64,000 nt of DNA from Phocaeicola sartorii JCM 17136 = DSM 21941 (GTDB lineage: Bacteria; Bacteroidota; Bacteroidia; Bacteroidales; Bacteroidaceae), in NCBI RefSeq assembly GCF_000614185.1, contig NZ_BAKM01000017.1:1-64000 (forward strand), read 5' to 3'. The translations under genes and the position numbers were made by a program. Below, one piece after another: positions 7,710-17,493 of the stretch; within the stretch, counting starts at the first letter, position 1, and the number at the start of each line of letters is the position of its first letter. The notes below the pieces were generated by a model, which had not been told where the DNA came from, did not search any database, and worked only from the letters and a program-made list of their open reading frames with translations.

Positions 7710-8150
7710 ATGAAAAAAGAGAACCCGCAACGAAGGAAAGGCGGGCGGAAACCTAAGGCCAAACCCGAAAGATACCGTTATGTTGTCCGTATGGACGAGG
7801 ATGAGAACCGTCAGTTCAAACTGATGTTTCAGAAATCAGAGGCGGTGCATCACTCCAAATTCATCAAATCCGTGTTGCTGAATCGGACTATTAAAATAAT
7901 CAAGATAGATCCTGCGACGACGGATTTCTACATCCGGCTCACCAATTTCTATCACCAGTTCCAGGCGATAGGCAACAACTACAACCAAGTGGTAAAAGCC
8001 GTAAAGACCAATTTCGGAGACAAGAGGGCCTTCGTGCTGCTCCGCAAATTGGAGAAGGAGACCGTCGAACTTGTGATAGTGAGCCGCCAGATAGTGGCTC
8101 TCATCAACGAGTACAAGGAGAAGTATCTTGACACCCATCTCCCGGACTGA
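7710..8150 (+). CDS. mobA: MobA, relaxosome accessory protein
   Basis: A 146-residue basic protein with a GRKPKAKPERYRYVVRMDEDE start, then a predicted ribbon-helix-helix/coiled region (HSKFIKSVLLN, YIRLTNFYHQFQAIGNNYNQVVKAV). This matches the small MobA/BmgA-type accessory protein encoded ahead of the relaxase in Bacteroides elements. It probably binds oriT and recruits MobB. ATG 7710 follows an AT-rich leader. The stop at 8148 is one base before the mobB ATG, so the two are coupled. Confidence 0.85.
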   Translation: MKKENPQRRKGGRKPKAKPERYRYVVRMDEDENRQFKLMFQKSEAVHHSKFIKSVLLNRTIKIIKIDPATTDFYIRLTNFYHQFQAIGNNYNQVVKAVKTNFGDKRAFVLLRKLEKETVELVIVSRQIVALINEYKEKYLDTHLPD

Positions 8151-8151
8151 C

Positions 8152-9411
8152 ATGGTGGCGAAAATCAACCGGGGCGTTTCGCTCTACGGGGCACTCGCCT
8201 ATAACTGGCAGAAGGTGGATGACAGGACCGCGCGTATAATATCGGGGAATGGAATGATTACTGATTCGGCCAACTGCCCCGATATGAATATGCAGAATGC
8301 CATCTACGGCTTCCGGAAATACCTTTTGGCAAACAAGAACACGGACAAGCCTATACTGCATATATCTCTCAATCCGTCGCTTGATGACAATCTCTCGGAA
8401 AAGCAGCTGGCAATGCTTGCCGACGAGTATATGCGCAAGATGGGCTATGGTTCTCAGCCATACATAGTGTTCCTTCACGAAGACATAGAGCGCCGCCACA
8501 TACATATAGTGTCAACCTGCGTGAACGAGCGCGGAGAGAAGATCGACGACTCATACGAGTGGAACCGCTCCATGCGCGCCTGCCGCGAGCTGGAACGGAA
8601 ATTCGGTTTGCAGCAGGTGGCTGACAAACGCCGCGAGCTGCTGGAACCATATCTGAAAAAGGCCGATTACCGTGACGGTGATGTGAAGCGTCAGATCGGC
8701 AACATACTCAAGAGCGTGTTCTCGTCATACCGATTCCAGTCGTTCGGAGAATACAGCGCGTTGCTGTCATGCTTCAACATCGAGGCGAAACAGGTGAAAG
8801 GCGAACATGACGGAGCTCCCTACAACGGTATTGTCTATGCGATTACCGATGATTCGGGTCGTCCGGTCAGCACACCTGTCAAGTCATCGCTTATTGGCAA
8901 GAGGTTCGGGTATGAGGGGATACAGAAACGTATCGGCTACAACGCGCGTGACTACAAGGCGAAGAAATGGCAGCCGAAGATTGCGAATGATGTCACCTTT
9001 GCCAAGCACGGTTGCCGTGGCGACCGTGACACTTTCGTGTCTATACTGGCCTTGCGCGGCATAGACGTGGTGTTCCGTGAGAACGATGACGGGCGCATAT
9101 ACGGCGCCACTTTCATTGACCACCGCAATAAAGAGGTGTATAACGGCTCCCGGCTCGGCAAGGAGTTCTCGGCAAATGTTTTCGAGAATCTTTTCAATTC
9201 CAATACAGATATTCCGGGGCTTGACGGACTTAACAACGACCTGCGTATTGGCACACATTCCAATGCTGTCACCGACATGGGCGAAGCGATACAACAGGCT
9301 TTCGGAATACTGTCTCTCGACACCAATGGCCCCGATCCGCAGGAGGAGACTCTGGCGAACCGTCTGCTCCGAAAGAAAAAGAAGAAACGCCGTTATCGCG
9401 GCCTGCAATGA
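8152..9411 (+). CDS. mobB: MobB relaxase
   Basis: Relaxase that nicks oriT and leads the transferred strand, 419 residues from ATG 8152 (MVAKINRGVSLYGALAYN). A TTG at 8128 would overlap mobA. The metal-binding motif is HEDIERRHIHIVST, with the HxH pair near residues 114-116. An upstream tyrosine candidate is Y13. The C-terminus is highly basic (RKKKKKRRYR). It lies directly after mobA and 36 bases before mobC, the standard MobABC order of Bacteroides conjugative transposons. The frame is intact. Confidence 0.9.
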   Translation: MVAKINRGVSLYGALAYNWQKVDDRTARIISGNGMITDSANCPDMNMQNAIYGFRKYLLANKNTDKPILHISLNPSLDDNLSEKQLAMLADEYMRKMGYGSQPYIVFLHEDIERRHIHIVSTCVNERGEKIDDSYEWNRSMRACRELERKFGLQQVADKRRELLEPYLKKADYRDGDVKRQIGNILKSVFSSYRFQSFGEYSALLSCFNIEAKQVKGEHDGAPYNGIVYAITDDSGRPVSTPVKSSLIGKRFGYEGIQKRIGYNARDYKAKKWQPKIANDVTFAKHGCRGDRDTFVSILALRGIDVVFRENDDGRIYGATFIDHRNKEVYNGSRLGKEFSANVFENLFNSNTDIPGLDGLNNDLRIGTHSNAVTDMGEAIQQAFGILSLDTNGPDPQEETLANRLLRKKKKKRRYRGLQ

Positions 9412-9447
9412 CAACTAATATTATAAACCCATTAAAAATTATCCCAT

Positions 9448-11477
9448 ATGCAACAGGAAGATGACCTCCGGGGACTGGCGAAAGTCATGGAATTCATGCG
9501 CGCCATCTCCATAATATTCTTAGTGATACACGTTTACTGGTACTGCTATCAGGCTATAACCGACCTCGGCGTGAACATCGGTGTCGTTGACCGCATACTG
9601 CTGAACTTCCAGCGGACTGCGGGACTTTTCAAGAATCTACTATTGACCAAGATGTTCGCACTGATATTCCTCGCCCTGTCATGCCTCGGCACCAAGGGAG
9701 TCAAGAACCGGAAGATGACATGGGAGAAAATTTACGGAGCCTACATATCGGGACTCGTGCTTTTCTTCATGAACTGGTGGATGCTTTCCTTGCCGCTGTC
9801 GCCTATGGTGAATGCGGCGTTATACACCGTCACACTCACGGCCGGATATATACTGCTGCTCATGGCCGGAATCTGGACGAGCCGCATGTTCCGTCACAAC
9901 CTTATGGAAGATGTCTTCAACACGGCCAACGAGAGCTTCATGCAGGAAACCCGTCTCATGGAGAACGAGTATTCGGTGAACCTGCCGACCAGGTTCGTGT
10001 ACCAGGGACGGGAGTGGGACGGATGGATAAACGTGGTTAACCCGTTCCGTGCATCGATAGTCCTGGGCACGCCGGGTTCCGGAAAGAGCTACGCGGTGGT
10101 GAACAACTATATCAGGCAGCAGATCTCCAAAGGGTTCGCGATGTACCTGTATGATTACAAGTTCGATGACCTCTCAATTATCGCCTATAACGAGCTGCTG
10201 AAAAATCTCGACAAGTACAAGGTAAAGCCTGAGTTCTATGTGATAAATTTCGATGACCCGCGTCGCTCGCATAGATGCAATCCTATCAACCCACGGTTCA
10301 TGGCGGATATCAGCGACGCATACGAATCGGCATACACCATACTCCTGAATTTGAACAAGACATGGATACAGAAACAGGGAGATTTCTTCGTTGAGTCGCC
10401 GATTATCCTGCTCGCCGCTATAATATGGTACCTCCGCATATACAAGGAGGGGCGCTACTGCACCTTCCCCCATGCCATCGAGTTCCTGAACAAGCCTTAT
10501 GCCGACATATTCACCATCCTAACCTCCTATCCGTCCCTTGAGAACTACCTGTCACCCTTCATGGACGCATGGAAAGGTGGTGCCCAGGACCAGCTCCAAG
10601 GCAGATAGCTTCTGCTAAGATACCTCTTTCGAGAATGATCTCACCCCAGCTGTACTGGGTCATGACGGGAGATGATTTCACGCTCGACCTTAACAACCCG
10701 AAGGCTCCCAAAATACTGTGCGTGGGCAACAATCCGGACAGGCAAAACATATATTCGGCAGCACTCGGACTTTACAACAGCCGCATAGTCAAACTTATAA
10801 ACAAGAAAGGACAACTCAAAAGTTCCATCATCATTGACGAACTCCCTACCATATATTTTCGCGGCATCGACAACCTCATAGCCACGGCGCGCTCCAACAA
10901 GGTGGCGGTGTGTCTCGGCTTCCAGGACTTCTCCCAGCTTGCGCGCGACTACGGCGACAAGGAGGCGAAGGTCATACAGAACACTGTCGGCAACATATTC
11001 AGCGGACAGGTCGTAGGCGAGACGGCAAAGAACCTGTCGGAACGCTTCGGAAAAATACTCCAGCAGCGCCAGTCGGTATCCATCAATCGGCATGACACTT
11101 CCACTTCGATAAACACCCAGCTCGATTTCCTCATTCCCGCATCCAAGATAGCAAATCTGTCGCAGGGCACGTTCGTCGGCAGCGTTGCCGACAACTTCGG
11201 CGAGGAGATAGACCAGAAGATCTTTCACTCGCGCATCATCGTTGACAGCGCAAAAGTGACGGCAGAGACAAAAGCCTACAAGAAAATACCTGTAATCAAT
11301 GATTTTCTGGACGAGGATGGCAACGACATCATGCAGGAACAGATTGAAAGGAACTATTCTCAGATAAAGAATGATGTAGAGCAGATAATCGTCGACGAGA
11401 TGGAACGCATCAAGAACGACCCGGAATTACAGCATCTGCTCCCATCGGAGGATAACGGAGAGGACGGGGAGAAATAA
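9448..11477 (+). pseudogene. mobC: MobC, TraG/VirD4-type coupling protein, broken by one missing base
   Basis: Type IV coupling protein that links the relaxosome to the secretion channel. The N-terminal part has several membrane spans (residues about 17-35, 70-85, 102-150) and Walker A GTPGSGKSY near residue 210. The frame ends at 10608 (AQDQLQGR then stop). The downstream frame continues exactly with QIASAKIPLSR, ISPQLYWVMTGDDF and Walker B SSIIIDELPT. One extra G in the GG at 10600-10601 restores a protein of about 676 residues. Either a real -1 frameshift or a sequencing error; the pattern elsewhere in the window favours error. Confidence 0.88.
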
Positions 11478-11507
11478 AGCCGGTGTCTATTCTATCCGCA
11501 AAGGTAG

Positions 11508-11624
11508 CCACACACCTTTCGGACGGATGCAAGGCCGGGCCCTGCGGGTTTCGTGGAAAAATCTTCCGCGCCCTGCGGGGCTTGCGGTATTTTTCCCGAA
11601 AGCCTTGCACTGTCCGGCGTGTGG
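11508..11624 (+). promoter_or_regulatory. Long structured hairpin, leader copy 2
   Basis: CCACACAC..GGAC..GCAAGGC pairs with GCCTTGC..GTCC..GTGTGG. An inner GTGGAAAAAT pairs with TATTTTTCCC. The tip is longer than in the other copies (GCGCCCTGCGGGGC). It is followed by GTGGCTGTCATGGCGGCAAG, as in copy 1, and an AT-rich leader to the 11699 gene. On the minus strand TACCTTTG (11506-11499) lies just outside. Confidence 0.6.
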
Positions 11625-11698
11625 CTGTCATGGCGGCAAGAATAGGACACAGGCTGCTGTGTCCGATAAGAATTTATAATAAATTAAATAGAAGATAT

Positions 11699-12139
11699 AT
11701 GAATGTTATATGTACAAGGTGTGGAAGCACCAATGTCGCTTGTGAAGCGATAGTAAATCCCAACAGCAATGTGTTCAAGCGTTATACGGATGAGTCTTTC
11801 CTGTACGGACAGTGCGAGGATTGCGGTACATATCCGGAACTGACCGATCCCGATGAAGTCAAAATGGATATTGACAGATTGTATCAGGAATTCAAGTCTT
11901 ATTCGGACACGGAGCCGGATTATGCCAACTGCCGGATAGTGTACAAGAATGACGGGAACGACTTGAATGTAAAAATCTCATTGAAGGCGGATGAACGCAT
12001 ATTTTATCATTGCGACAGCATTTCCGATTTGAAATCTCTGGCTGAATATGGCGGTGAGGATTTCATAATGGTACAGTGCTACCAGTTTGACAATTGGGCT
12101 GGAGATAATACACCGAAATTCCTCCATGATTATGATTGA
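11699..12139 (+). CDS. Zinc-ribbon hypothetical protein, tandem copy 1
   Basis: A 146-residue protein with CTRCGS at residues 5-10 and CEDCGT near 40-45, a four-cysteine zinc ribbon, followed by an acidic region (LTDPDEVKMDIDRLYQEFKSY) and a small beta-rich end. ATG 11699 is chosen because the longer frame would run through the hairpin leader. The gene at 12162 is a close paralogue: both start with nearly the same 30 residues. The family is not recognised. It is downstream of a leader hairpin, so it probably heads its own operon with 12162 and 12618. Confidence 0.7.
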   Translation: MNVICTRCGSTNVACEAIVNPNSNVFKRYTDESFLYGQCEDCGTYPELTDPDEVKMDIDRLYQEFKSYSDTEPDYANCRIVYKNDGNDLNVKISLKADERIFYHCDSISDLKSLAEYGGEDFIMVQCYQFDNWAGDNTPKFLHDYD

Positions 12140-12161
12140 GAACCAACATAAAATAGAAAAT

Positions 12162-12611
12162 ATGAGTGTCATATGTACAAGGTGCGGAAGCACCAATGTC
12201 GCTTGCGAGGCGATAGTAAATCCCAACGGTAATGTGTTCAAGCGTTATACGGATGAGTCTTTCCTATACGGACAGTGCGAGAATTGTGATACCTGTCCGG
12301 AACTGACAGACCCCGATGAAGTAAAACTGGACATCGACAGACTGTACCGGGAATTCAAGTCTTATTCGGACACGGAACCGGACTATGCCGACTGCCGGAT
12401 AGTGTACAAGGATGACGGCAATGAGCATGATATAAAAATATCATTGAAGGCGGATGACAAATCCGCAGCAATGGAAGAGAGCATATTCTATTACTGCGAC
12501 TGCCTTTCCGATTTCAAATCTCTGGCAGAATATGGCTGTGAGGATTTCATACTGGTCGGATGCTACAGATTCGGCAGATGGACAGAAGAAGAACTTTCAA
12601 ATAATAAATGA
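12162..12611 (+). CDS. Zinc-ribbon hypothetical protein, tandem copy 2
   Basis: A 149-residue paralogue of the 11699 product. Identical segments include ICTRCGSTNVACEAIVNP, FKRYTDESFLYGQCE and FKSYSDTEPDYA. ATG 12162 sits at the same position as in copy 1. It differs by a short insertion (DKSAAMEES) and by the C-terminus. The duplication is visible at the DNA level from about 11693 and 12156 onwards. Divergence at many third positions shows it is not recent. The function is unknown. Confidence 0.7.
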   Translation: MSVICTRCGSTNVACEAIVNPNGNVFKRYTDESFLYGQCENCDTCPELTDPDEVKLDIDRLYREFKSYSDTEPDYADCRIVYKDDGNEHDIKISLKADDKSAAMEESIFYYCDCLSDFKSLAEYGCEDFILVGCYRFGRWTEEELSNNK

Positions 12612-12617
12612 TTGCTT

Positions 12618-12938
12618 ATGATAACGTTGCTGAAAGAATGTGCGGAGTATATCCGCACGCATCCGGATAATGGGCCGTCAGAAAAGCTCCTTGATAAAAT
12701 ACAGCTGGAACTGTCACGCAATGACGGATATGCTGTTGTCTTAACCGTGTCGCGTGAGGATATAATATCCGCAGGATATGTTGCCGGTGCTGTCAGTGAT
12801 GAAGCCCTTGACCGGATTGCGGAAAGTATGCACGAAGACCATACCGAGTATGGCGGCTATTGGGCGGCATTGAAGGACGCCTGTGATGATATGAGAATTC
12901 CTACGCTGCCAAAAATGCCAAATGTGATTACACAATAA
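12618..12938 (+). CDS. Small hypothetical protein
   Basis: A 106-residue acidic protein, MITLLKECAEYIRTHPDNG to PNVITQ. ATG 12618 is preferred over a TTG at 12612. A helical N-terminus is followed by AGAVSDEALDRIAESMHEDHTEYGGYWAALKDAC. It looks soluble and resembles uncharacterised proteins of ICE accessory regions. It ends the three-gene unit begun at 11699; an intrinsic terminator starts 12 bases later. Confidence 0.65.
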   Translation: MITLLKECAEYIRTHPDNGPSEKLLDKIQLELSRNDGYAVVLTVSREDIISAGYVAGAVSDEALDRIAESMHEDHTEYGGYWAALKDACDDMRIPTLPKMPNVITQ

Positions 12939-12950
12939 AAACGCAAGAAA

Positions 12951-12990
12951 ACAGCGGAATCCACATTATAGCAGGTTCCGCTGTCTTTTA
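12951..12990 (+). terminator. Intrinsic terminator
   Basis: ACAGCGGAA (12951-12959) and TTCCGCTGT (12976-12984) form a perfect 9-bp stem followed by CTTTTA. It closes the unit 11699-12938. The following stretch to 13352 is AT-rich with no gene that I can support. Confidence 0.85.
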
Positions 12991-13352
12991 TGTCCTGTGG
13001 TAGTCGGTTCAAATTTTATCACGTCATTTATCACGCCATCCATAATTTTATTATGCCATCTATATCGCCATTTTTAAAAGCACCGGACGAATAGTCTGCA
13101 ATAATTTGTTCCAAAGCACTCCAAAAAGACAATCAAAACTAAAATCTTGCGGAATATCTGCAAAAAATGAGTTTTAAAAGTCTAATTTTCATATTTTGGG
13201 AGCAATAATACCGACTTCTTATACTTCTTGCATATCCTTACATTTGCGCAATATCAGCCAATGCGGTAGGATCATCATCCGGCTTTCTATTACGAACAAA
13301 ATGGATAACCCACTCGGAAAGATCTAAACGAACTATTGTAAAAATTCATGCT

Positions 13353-14147
13353 CTACTTTTGTAACCGACTTATCAATTGCGAGCGGACAAGTTCGTAACC
13401 CGATAGTGGATCAAATTCTCTGTCAGGACGGATAAGGCTTTTTGTGTCGCCTAAGAAATCCAGATCCGACATCTTTTCCTCCATATTGTTGATAAACTGT
13501 TTGTATGTAGGTGGTTGCTGCACGGCAAACGTCATATAACGGTTGTAACAACGCATGATTTCATCGACATCAACAGATGCCTCTGATAATGCAATATATA
13601 AATCGAAAAGGTCCCGTCCTTTTTTTCTTTGGTATAAAGCTCTTAGCTTTGTTCCTAATAACTCGTTCAGACTATATGTAGTAATCTCGCATTTGCCGGA
13701 AAACCAGCTGTTTTCCATCTCAAATGGCACCTTGACAAGTCCGAGTTCACTGAAGTGTTCAAAACAGTTTATCTCTATTTTCAATCGCAGGGGAATTGTA
13801 GGCGGGATTTCCGATTCCATACGAAACAACATCGTGTTGTTGTATCTCTTTTGTTTCGTAACCCGGTCAGGTAGGAAATCAAGGACTTCCCCCAATCTGT
13901 ACATGATTGGTTTTATTGGTCCCGACGCAATCTGTACCAGATCAATATCCTCGCTGTATCTGGGCTGGGGCGACAGATATAACTTATGCAGGGCGGTTCC
14001 ACCTCTGAATGCCAACTGGGAGGCAAGGAATTCATCACTGAAAATAGCAACCAGCGCACGGGAGATGATAAGGTCCTGTTCAACCTGTGCATTGTCATTC
14101 CAGGGAACAATTCTGTTCCATTGGGTAATGGCTGTTCTGTTTATCAT
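13353..14147 (-). CDS. abiEii: AbiEii-type nucleotidyltransferase toxin
   Basis: DUF1814/AbiEii family, 264 residues from ATG 14147 (MINRTAITQWNRIVPW). It shows the nucleotidyltransferase motif GGTALHKLYL...RYSEDIDL (Gly-Gly-Thr, then the catalytic D-x-D) and a downstream K-R-ALYQRKKGRDLFDL motif typical of the family. In type IV TA systems the toxin modifies RNA/NTP substrates, and the pair can give phage abortive infection. Its start overlaps the last codon of the 14144 gene, so it is coupled to the antitoxin. It is likely an ICE maintenance or phage-defence module. Confidence 0.85.
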   Translation of the reverse strand: MINRTAITQWNRIVPWNDNAQVEQDLIISRALVAIFSDEFLASQLAFRGGTALHKLYLSPQPRYSEDIDLVQIASGPIKPIMYRLGEVLDFLPDRVTKQKRYNNTMLFRMESEIPPTIPLRLKIEINCFEHFSELGLVKVPFEMENSWFSGKCEITTYSLNELLGTKLRALYQRKKGRDLFDLYIALSEASVDVDEIMRCYNRYMTFAVQQPPTYKQFINNMEEKMSDLDFLGDTKSLIRPDREFDPLSGYELVRSQLISRLQK

Positions 14148-14947
14148 ATTTCGTCTGTTTCTATTATCGAGTTTATATAGACTTTCCAACGGGAATTCTT
14201 TTCTGCATTCTCAACGGTTTTTCGCGTATTGAGAGGAACATACCTGAAACGTTTTGCGTATGACCTCAATTCCGTATATAGCACGTCTGCAATTTCCGTC
14301 TGCCCCAAAACATCTTCAAGCATATATCCAAGACGTTGTATGGTCGCTATTGATGTATAGTCCAACAAACTGTCGGACACTCCATGAAAATCAAGGTTCT
14401 CAGTCAGTTCTTCAAGAATGGTAGCCGCTCTTGAAAGACCTCCTATATATTGTTCATACTGTACAATATCAATGGCTGTCAATTCGGAATTTGAGTAAAG
14501 AATCGTACCTGTTTCAGAATTGCGGGATAGTAGAAAATCCGATGGAATCTCCTTTCGATATTCCCATACAAGCGAGTCGTTTTTTGCCGAAGACACTGTG
14601 GATTTTGGGAATACAGTCATTACTGAAAATTTTTGCGGCCGTTGATGGGCTGCCCCTAAAATTTCTGCCGCGCTCAGCAGGCTGATATAGTATGGTTTGT
14701 TCAGATATGCCATCAGCTGATCTATATAATATATAGGCGGTATCATTCTTTTTGCCGCGTAATGTGGGGGCATTATAACATAAAATCCTCTGTATACAGG
14801 ATACAATATACCTTGTGATGATAACCGGAACAAATCATTCTTGATGGATTGTTCCGAATAATTAGTAAAGGCCGACCTCACATCATCAACCGAAAAGGTT
14901 GGGAAGCCGCTGATTTCTCTATCTCTGATCCATTCTCTAATTGTCAT
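14144..14947 (-). CDS. abiEi: AbiEi-type antitoxin / transcriptional regulator
   Basis: A 267-residue protein beginning MTIREWIRDREISGFPTFSVDDVR, with an N-terminal winged helix (SEQSIKNDLFRLSSQGIL then GFYVI) and a longer C-terminal domain (AAEILGAAHQ, ELTAIDIVQY) as in AbiEi antitoxins. A TTG at 14977 is an unlikely start because a promoter -7 box overlaps it. It is encoded upstream of the toxin with a 4-base overlap. AbiEi usually binds inverted repeats in its own promoter; none is obvious here. Confidence 0.82.
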   Translation of the reverse strand: MTIREWIRDREISGFPTFSVDDVRSAFTNYSEQSIKNDLFRLSSQGILYPVYRGFYVIMPPHYAAKRMIPPIYYIDQLMAYLNKPYYISLLSAAEILGAAHQRPQKFSVMTVFPKSTVSSAKNDSLVWEYRKEIPSDFLLSRNSETGTILYSNSELTAIDIVQYEQYIGGLSRAATILEELTENLDFHGVSDSLLDYTSIATIQRLGYMLEDVLGQTEIADVLYTELRSYAKRFRYVPLNTRKTVENAEKNSRWKVYINSIIETDEI

Positions 14948-14964
14948 GATGACTGATTTTGGTG

Positions 14965-14991
14965 CAAAGGTAATCAAAATTTGAGTATCAA
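14965..14991 (-). promoter_or_regulatory. Promoter of the abiE operon
   Basis: On the minus strand TACCTTTG (14972-14965) is a -7 box, with TTG (14991-14989) 16 bases upstream. The ATG at 14947 follows by 17 bases, giving a very short leader. Confidence 0.5.
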
Positions 14992-15066
14992 CGCACTTTT
15001 TTAGCGCATATTTGGTGCTTATGATGTATTATTCCATGAATTACCATCATAAATTCAGCTTCAGTC

Positions 15067-15235
15067 GCATCGCCGGCTAAGTCCCTTTATCAAGGTAACT
15101 CGGAGACCGAAATCCTCACGTTCAGGCCCTCCGGGTTTTCCTGCAAAAAATTCCCTGCGGTAATTTTTCTTGGAAAAAACGCTCCGGTTTCGCCCCTCCG
15201 AGTTGTAGTGTCGGCCGGGACTTAGCAAGCGATGC
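15067..15235 (+). promoter_or_regulatory. Large nested hairpin, leader copy 5 (diverged)
   Basis: Outer arms GCATCGC-CG-GCTAAGTCCC (15067-15085) and GGGACTTAGC-AA-GCGATGC (15217-15235) are fully complementary apart from two internal bases. Inner arms AACTCGGAG (15097) and CTCCGAGTT (15196) also pair. The core (CAGGCCCTCCGGGTTTTCC, A-rich, CGCTCCGG) echoes the other leader hairpins. It lies between abiEi and the DUF3945 gene. The rest of 15236-15637 holds a CTGTGG..CCACAG hairpin near 15270 and repeat copy 3. Confidence 0.6.
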
Positions 15236-15515
15236 CGACCGATGACGCATAAAACGGTCAACTGAAAAACTGTGGTGCCGGCATTATGGAATATTGACGG
15301 TGCCACAGACGATGCCATATTACGAGAACACACATAATCGTGCCGCCTGTTTTTTACTGACGGATATAAGCGGGGACAAAAGCAGCTCCGCCTCTCAATT
15401 CTGCATATTACGGTCGTTTTCTTCGCCCAGTCTGTTCTCCTTTCCGTTTCCCTCCGTACCTGTCTTTTTCGCCTCGTAATTGGCTCATTGCGGCCTTTTG
15501 TGTGACACCCTGCGG

Positions 15516-15532
15516 TGCAACGTGATGACATA
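15516..15532 (-). repeat. Repeat copy 3 (inverted)
   Basis: TGCAACGTGATGACATA is the reverse complement of the core TATGTCATCACGTTGCA found at 2036 and 7401. It again lies in a divergent intergenic region, about 105 bases before the DUF3945 gene. Confidence 0.6.
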
Positions 15533-15637
15533 CGATGCAATGAATTGTCAAGTATTTGCAAATCAGTATTTTGTATGATTTTAGAGCCTATATTTGCAGT
15601 GGAAACACTTATTTATTCACTCTAAATACTTCAATGT

Positions 15638-17463
15638 ATGGCAAAAAAATCAGCAAGGGCGGAACCAGATCTACCGACACCCAAAATCACCGAGAACGAG
15701 CAGATGAGCGACATCGTGTTCATCCTTGACAAGATGGAGCTGATATTGCAGGCGGTGTCAAAACTTGACAAGAACGGGCGACATGAAGCTGTCCCGGCAG
15801 ATACGAAACACCGAAACTCGTTCCTGAAAATCGACCGCTATGCGGACATGTTCGAGAATTTCCTCAAGAATTTCTGGAGCCAGCTCAAAGACCCCACACG
15901 CTTCGGCATCCTGTCGGTAAAGGACAAGCACCTTGACGACCCCGATGTAAGGCAGGCGATAGAGGATATCGCAGCTGGGAAGAAAACCGACGCGGTGGAG
16001 GAATTCCTCAAGAAATACGAGATTACCCCAAAGGGGAAGCAGCAAAACAATACCTATAATCAAAATGTAGAAGAAATGGCAAAGAAACAAAAAGACAATG
16101 AAGAAGTGCGGATGTCACCCCGTGAGGTACATGCACAGCAGACCGCAGCCGCCGGACAACAGCCGGAACAGCGCGCCCTGCGTTACAACGAGTCAATGAT
16201 CGACTGGGAACAACTCAATTTGTTCGGCATCTCGCGCGACTATCTCGCCGAGCGCGGACTGCTCGACCAGATGCTCCGTGGCTACAAGACCAACCAGATG
16301 GTGCCTATAACCATGAACTTCGGCTCAGCCGTGCTCCGCACGGACGCACGCCTGTCGTTCCAGCAGTCGCCTAACGGCCCCGTGGTGCTCGCCATCCACG
16401 GTATGCGTCAGAAACCGGATCTCGATCGCCCGTATTTCGGGCATATATTCTCTGACGAGGACAAGAAGAACCTGTTGGAGACCGGAAACATGGGACGTGT
16501 GGTGGAACTCAAGTCACGAAGCGGCGAGATGATTCCCACTTTCATCAGTATCGACAAGCTCACCAACGAGGTCGTGGCTATGAAGGCCGAGAACGTATTC
16601 ATACCCGATGAAATCAAGGGCGTGAAGCTTACCGAACAGGAGAAGAACGACTGATAGAAGGGAAGGCTGTATTCCTCGAAGGTATGAAGTCGCAGGCCGG
16701 CAACGATTTCGATGCCAAGGTGCAGATCAGTGCCGAGCGTCGCGGAATAGAATACATCTTTGAGAATGACCGAGTGTTCAACCGTCAGGAACTCGGTGGC
16801 GTGAAGCTCACCAAGCAGCAGGTAGAGGACCTTAACCTCGGCAAAGCTATCTTCGTGGAGGATATGAAGCGCAAGGACGGTGAATACTTCTCATCGTTTG
16901 TCAAGCTCGACCCGCAAAGCGGACGTCCCGCATACACGCGCTACAATCCGGATTCTCCCGAAGGAGACCGTGAAATATATATCCCCAAGGAAATCAACGG
17001 TGTGAAGCTCACCGGTGAGGAACGTGACGCGTTACGGGAAGGCCGTACTATCTTCCTGAACGACATGGTTACACGCAGGGGTGAGGAATTTTCATCCTAT
17101 ATCCGGGCAGATCTTGAGACCGGGCGCCTCAGTTATGCAAAAACTATGGACGGCTTCGAGCAGCGGGAGCAGTTCAAAATTCCCGCAGAACTGTGGGGCA
17201 GGACTCTGACCGCTACCGAGCGCGCCCAGCTTCAGGACGGCAAGGCCGTGCTCATCGAAGGGATGATAGGCTTTGACAAGAAACCATTCGCCCAATATGT
17301 TAAGGCCAACTTCAATACCGGCCGTCTGGATTACTACAACGAGGATCCCACCCGCAAGCGCGATGCCTCGCAGCGTAATGTCGTTGCCCAGGCCCAGGAA
17401 CGACGTCAGTCGCAGGGACAAGGACAGCAGAACCGCAAGCCGAAAGGCCAGAGTGTCGGCTGA
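15638..17463 (+). pseudogene. DUF4099/DUF3945 ICE protein, broken by one missing base
   Basis: A large protein (about 608 residues when repaired) common in Bacteroidetes ICEs. The N-terminal region (MAKKSARAEPDLPTPKITE) is followed by a DUF4099-like segment (WEQLNLFGISRDYLAERG) and then DUF3945 repeats, visible as three or four EIKGVKLT/ELGGVKLT/EINGVKLT units, each followed by GKA-hF-h-xM. The frame stops at 16654 after EQEKND, and the next frame continues as LIEGKAVFLEGM. One added C at 16650 restores it. DUF3945 proteins are often encoded beside topB, as here; their function is unknown. It is the first gene of the operon ending with topoisomerase III. Confidence 0.85.
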
Positions 17464-17493
17464 CGATATAAATAATGTGTAACGTAAAAGACC

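Noticed and set aside
10641-11228. 195-codon minus-strand open frame inside mobC
   Set aside because: Antisense shadow of the conserved C-terminal half of mobC, whose Walker B region reads correctly on the plus strand.
9448-11477. Programmed frameshifting in mobC
   Set aside because: No slippery heptamer or downstream pseudoknot is evident, and the same single-base loss affects unrelated genes such as purD and mnmD.
15294-15479. Small open frame between abiEi and the DUF3945 gene
   Set aside because: Low-complexity Ser/Phe-rich translation across hairpin sequence with no ribosome binding context; treated as non-coding.
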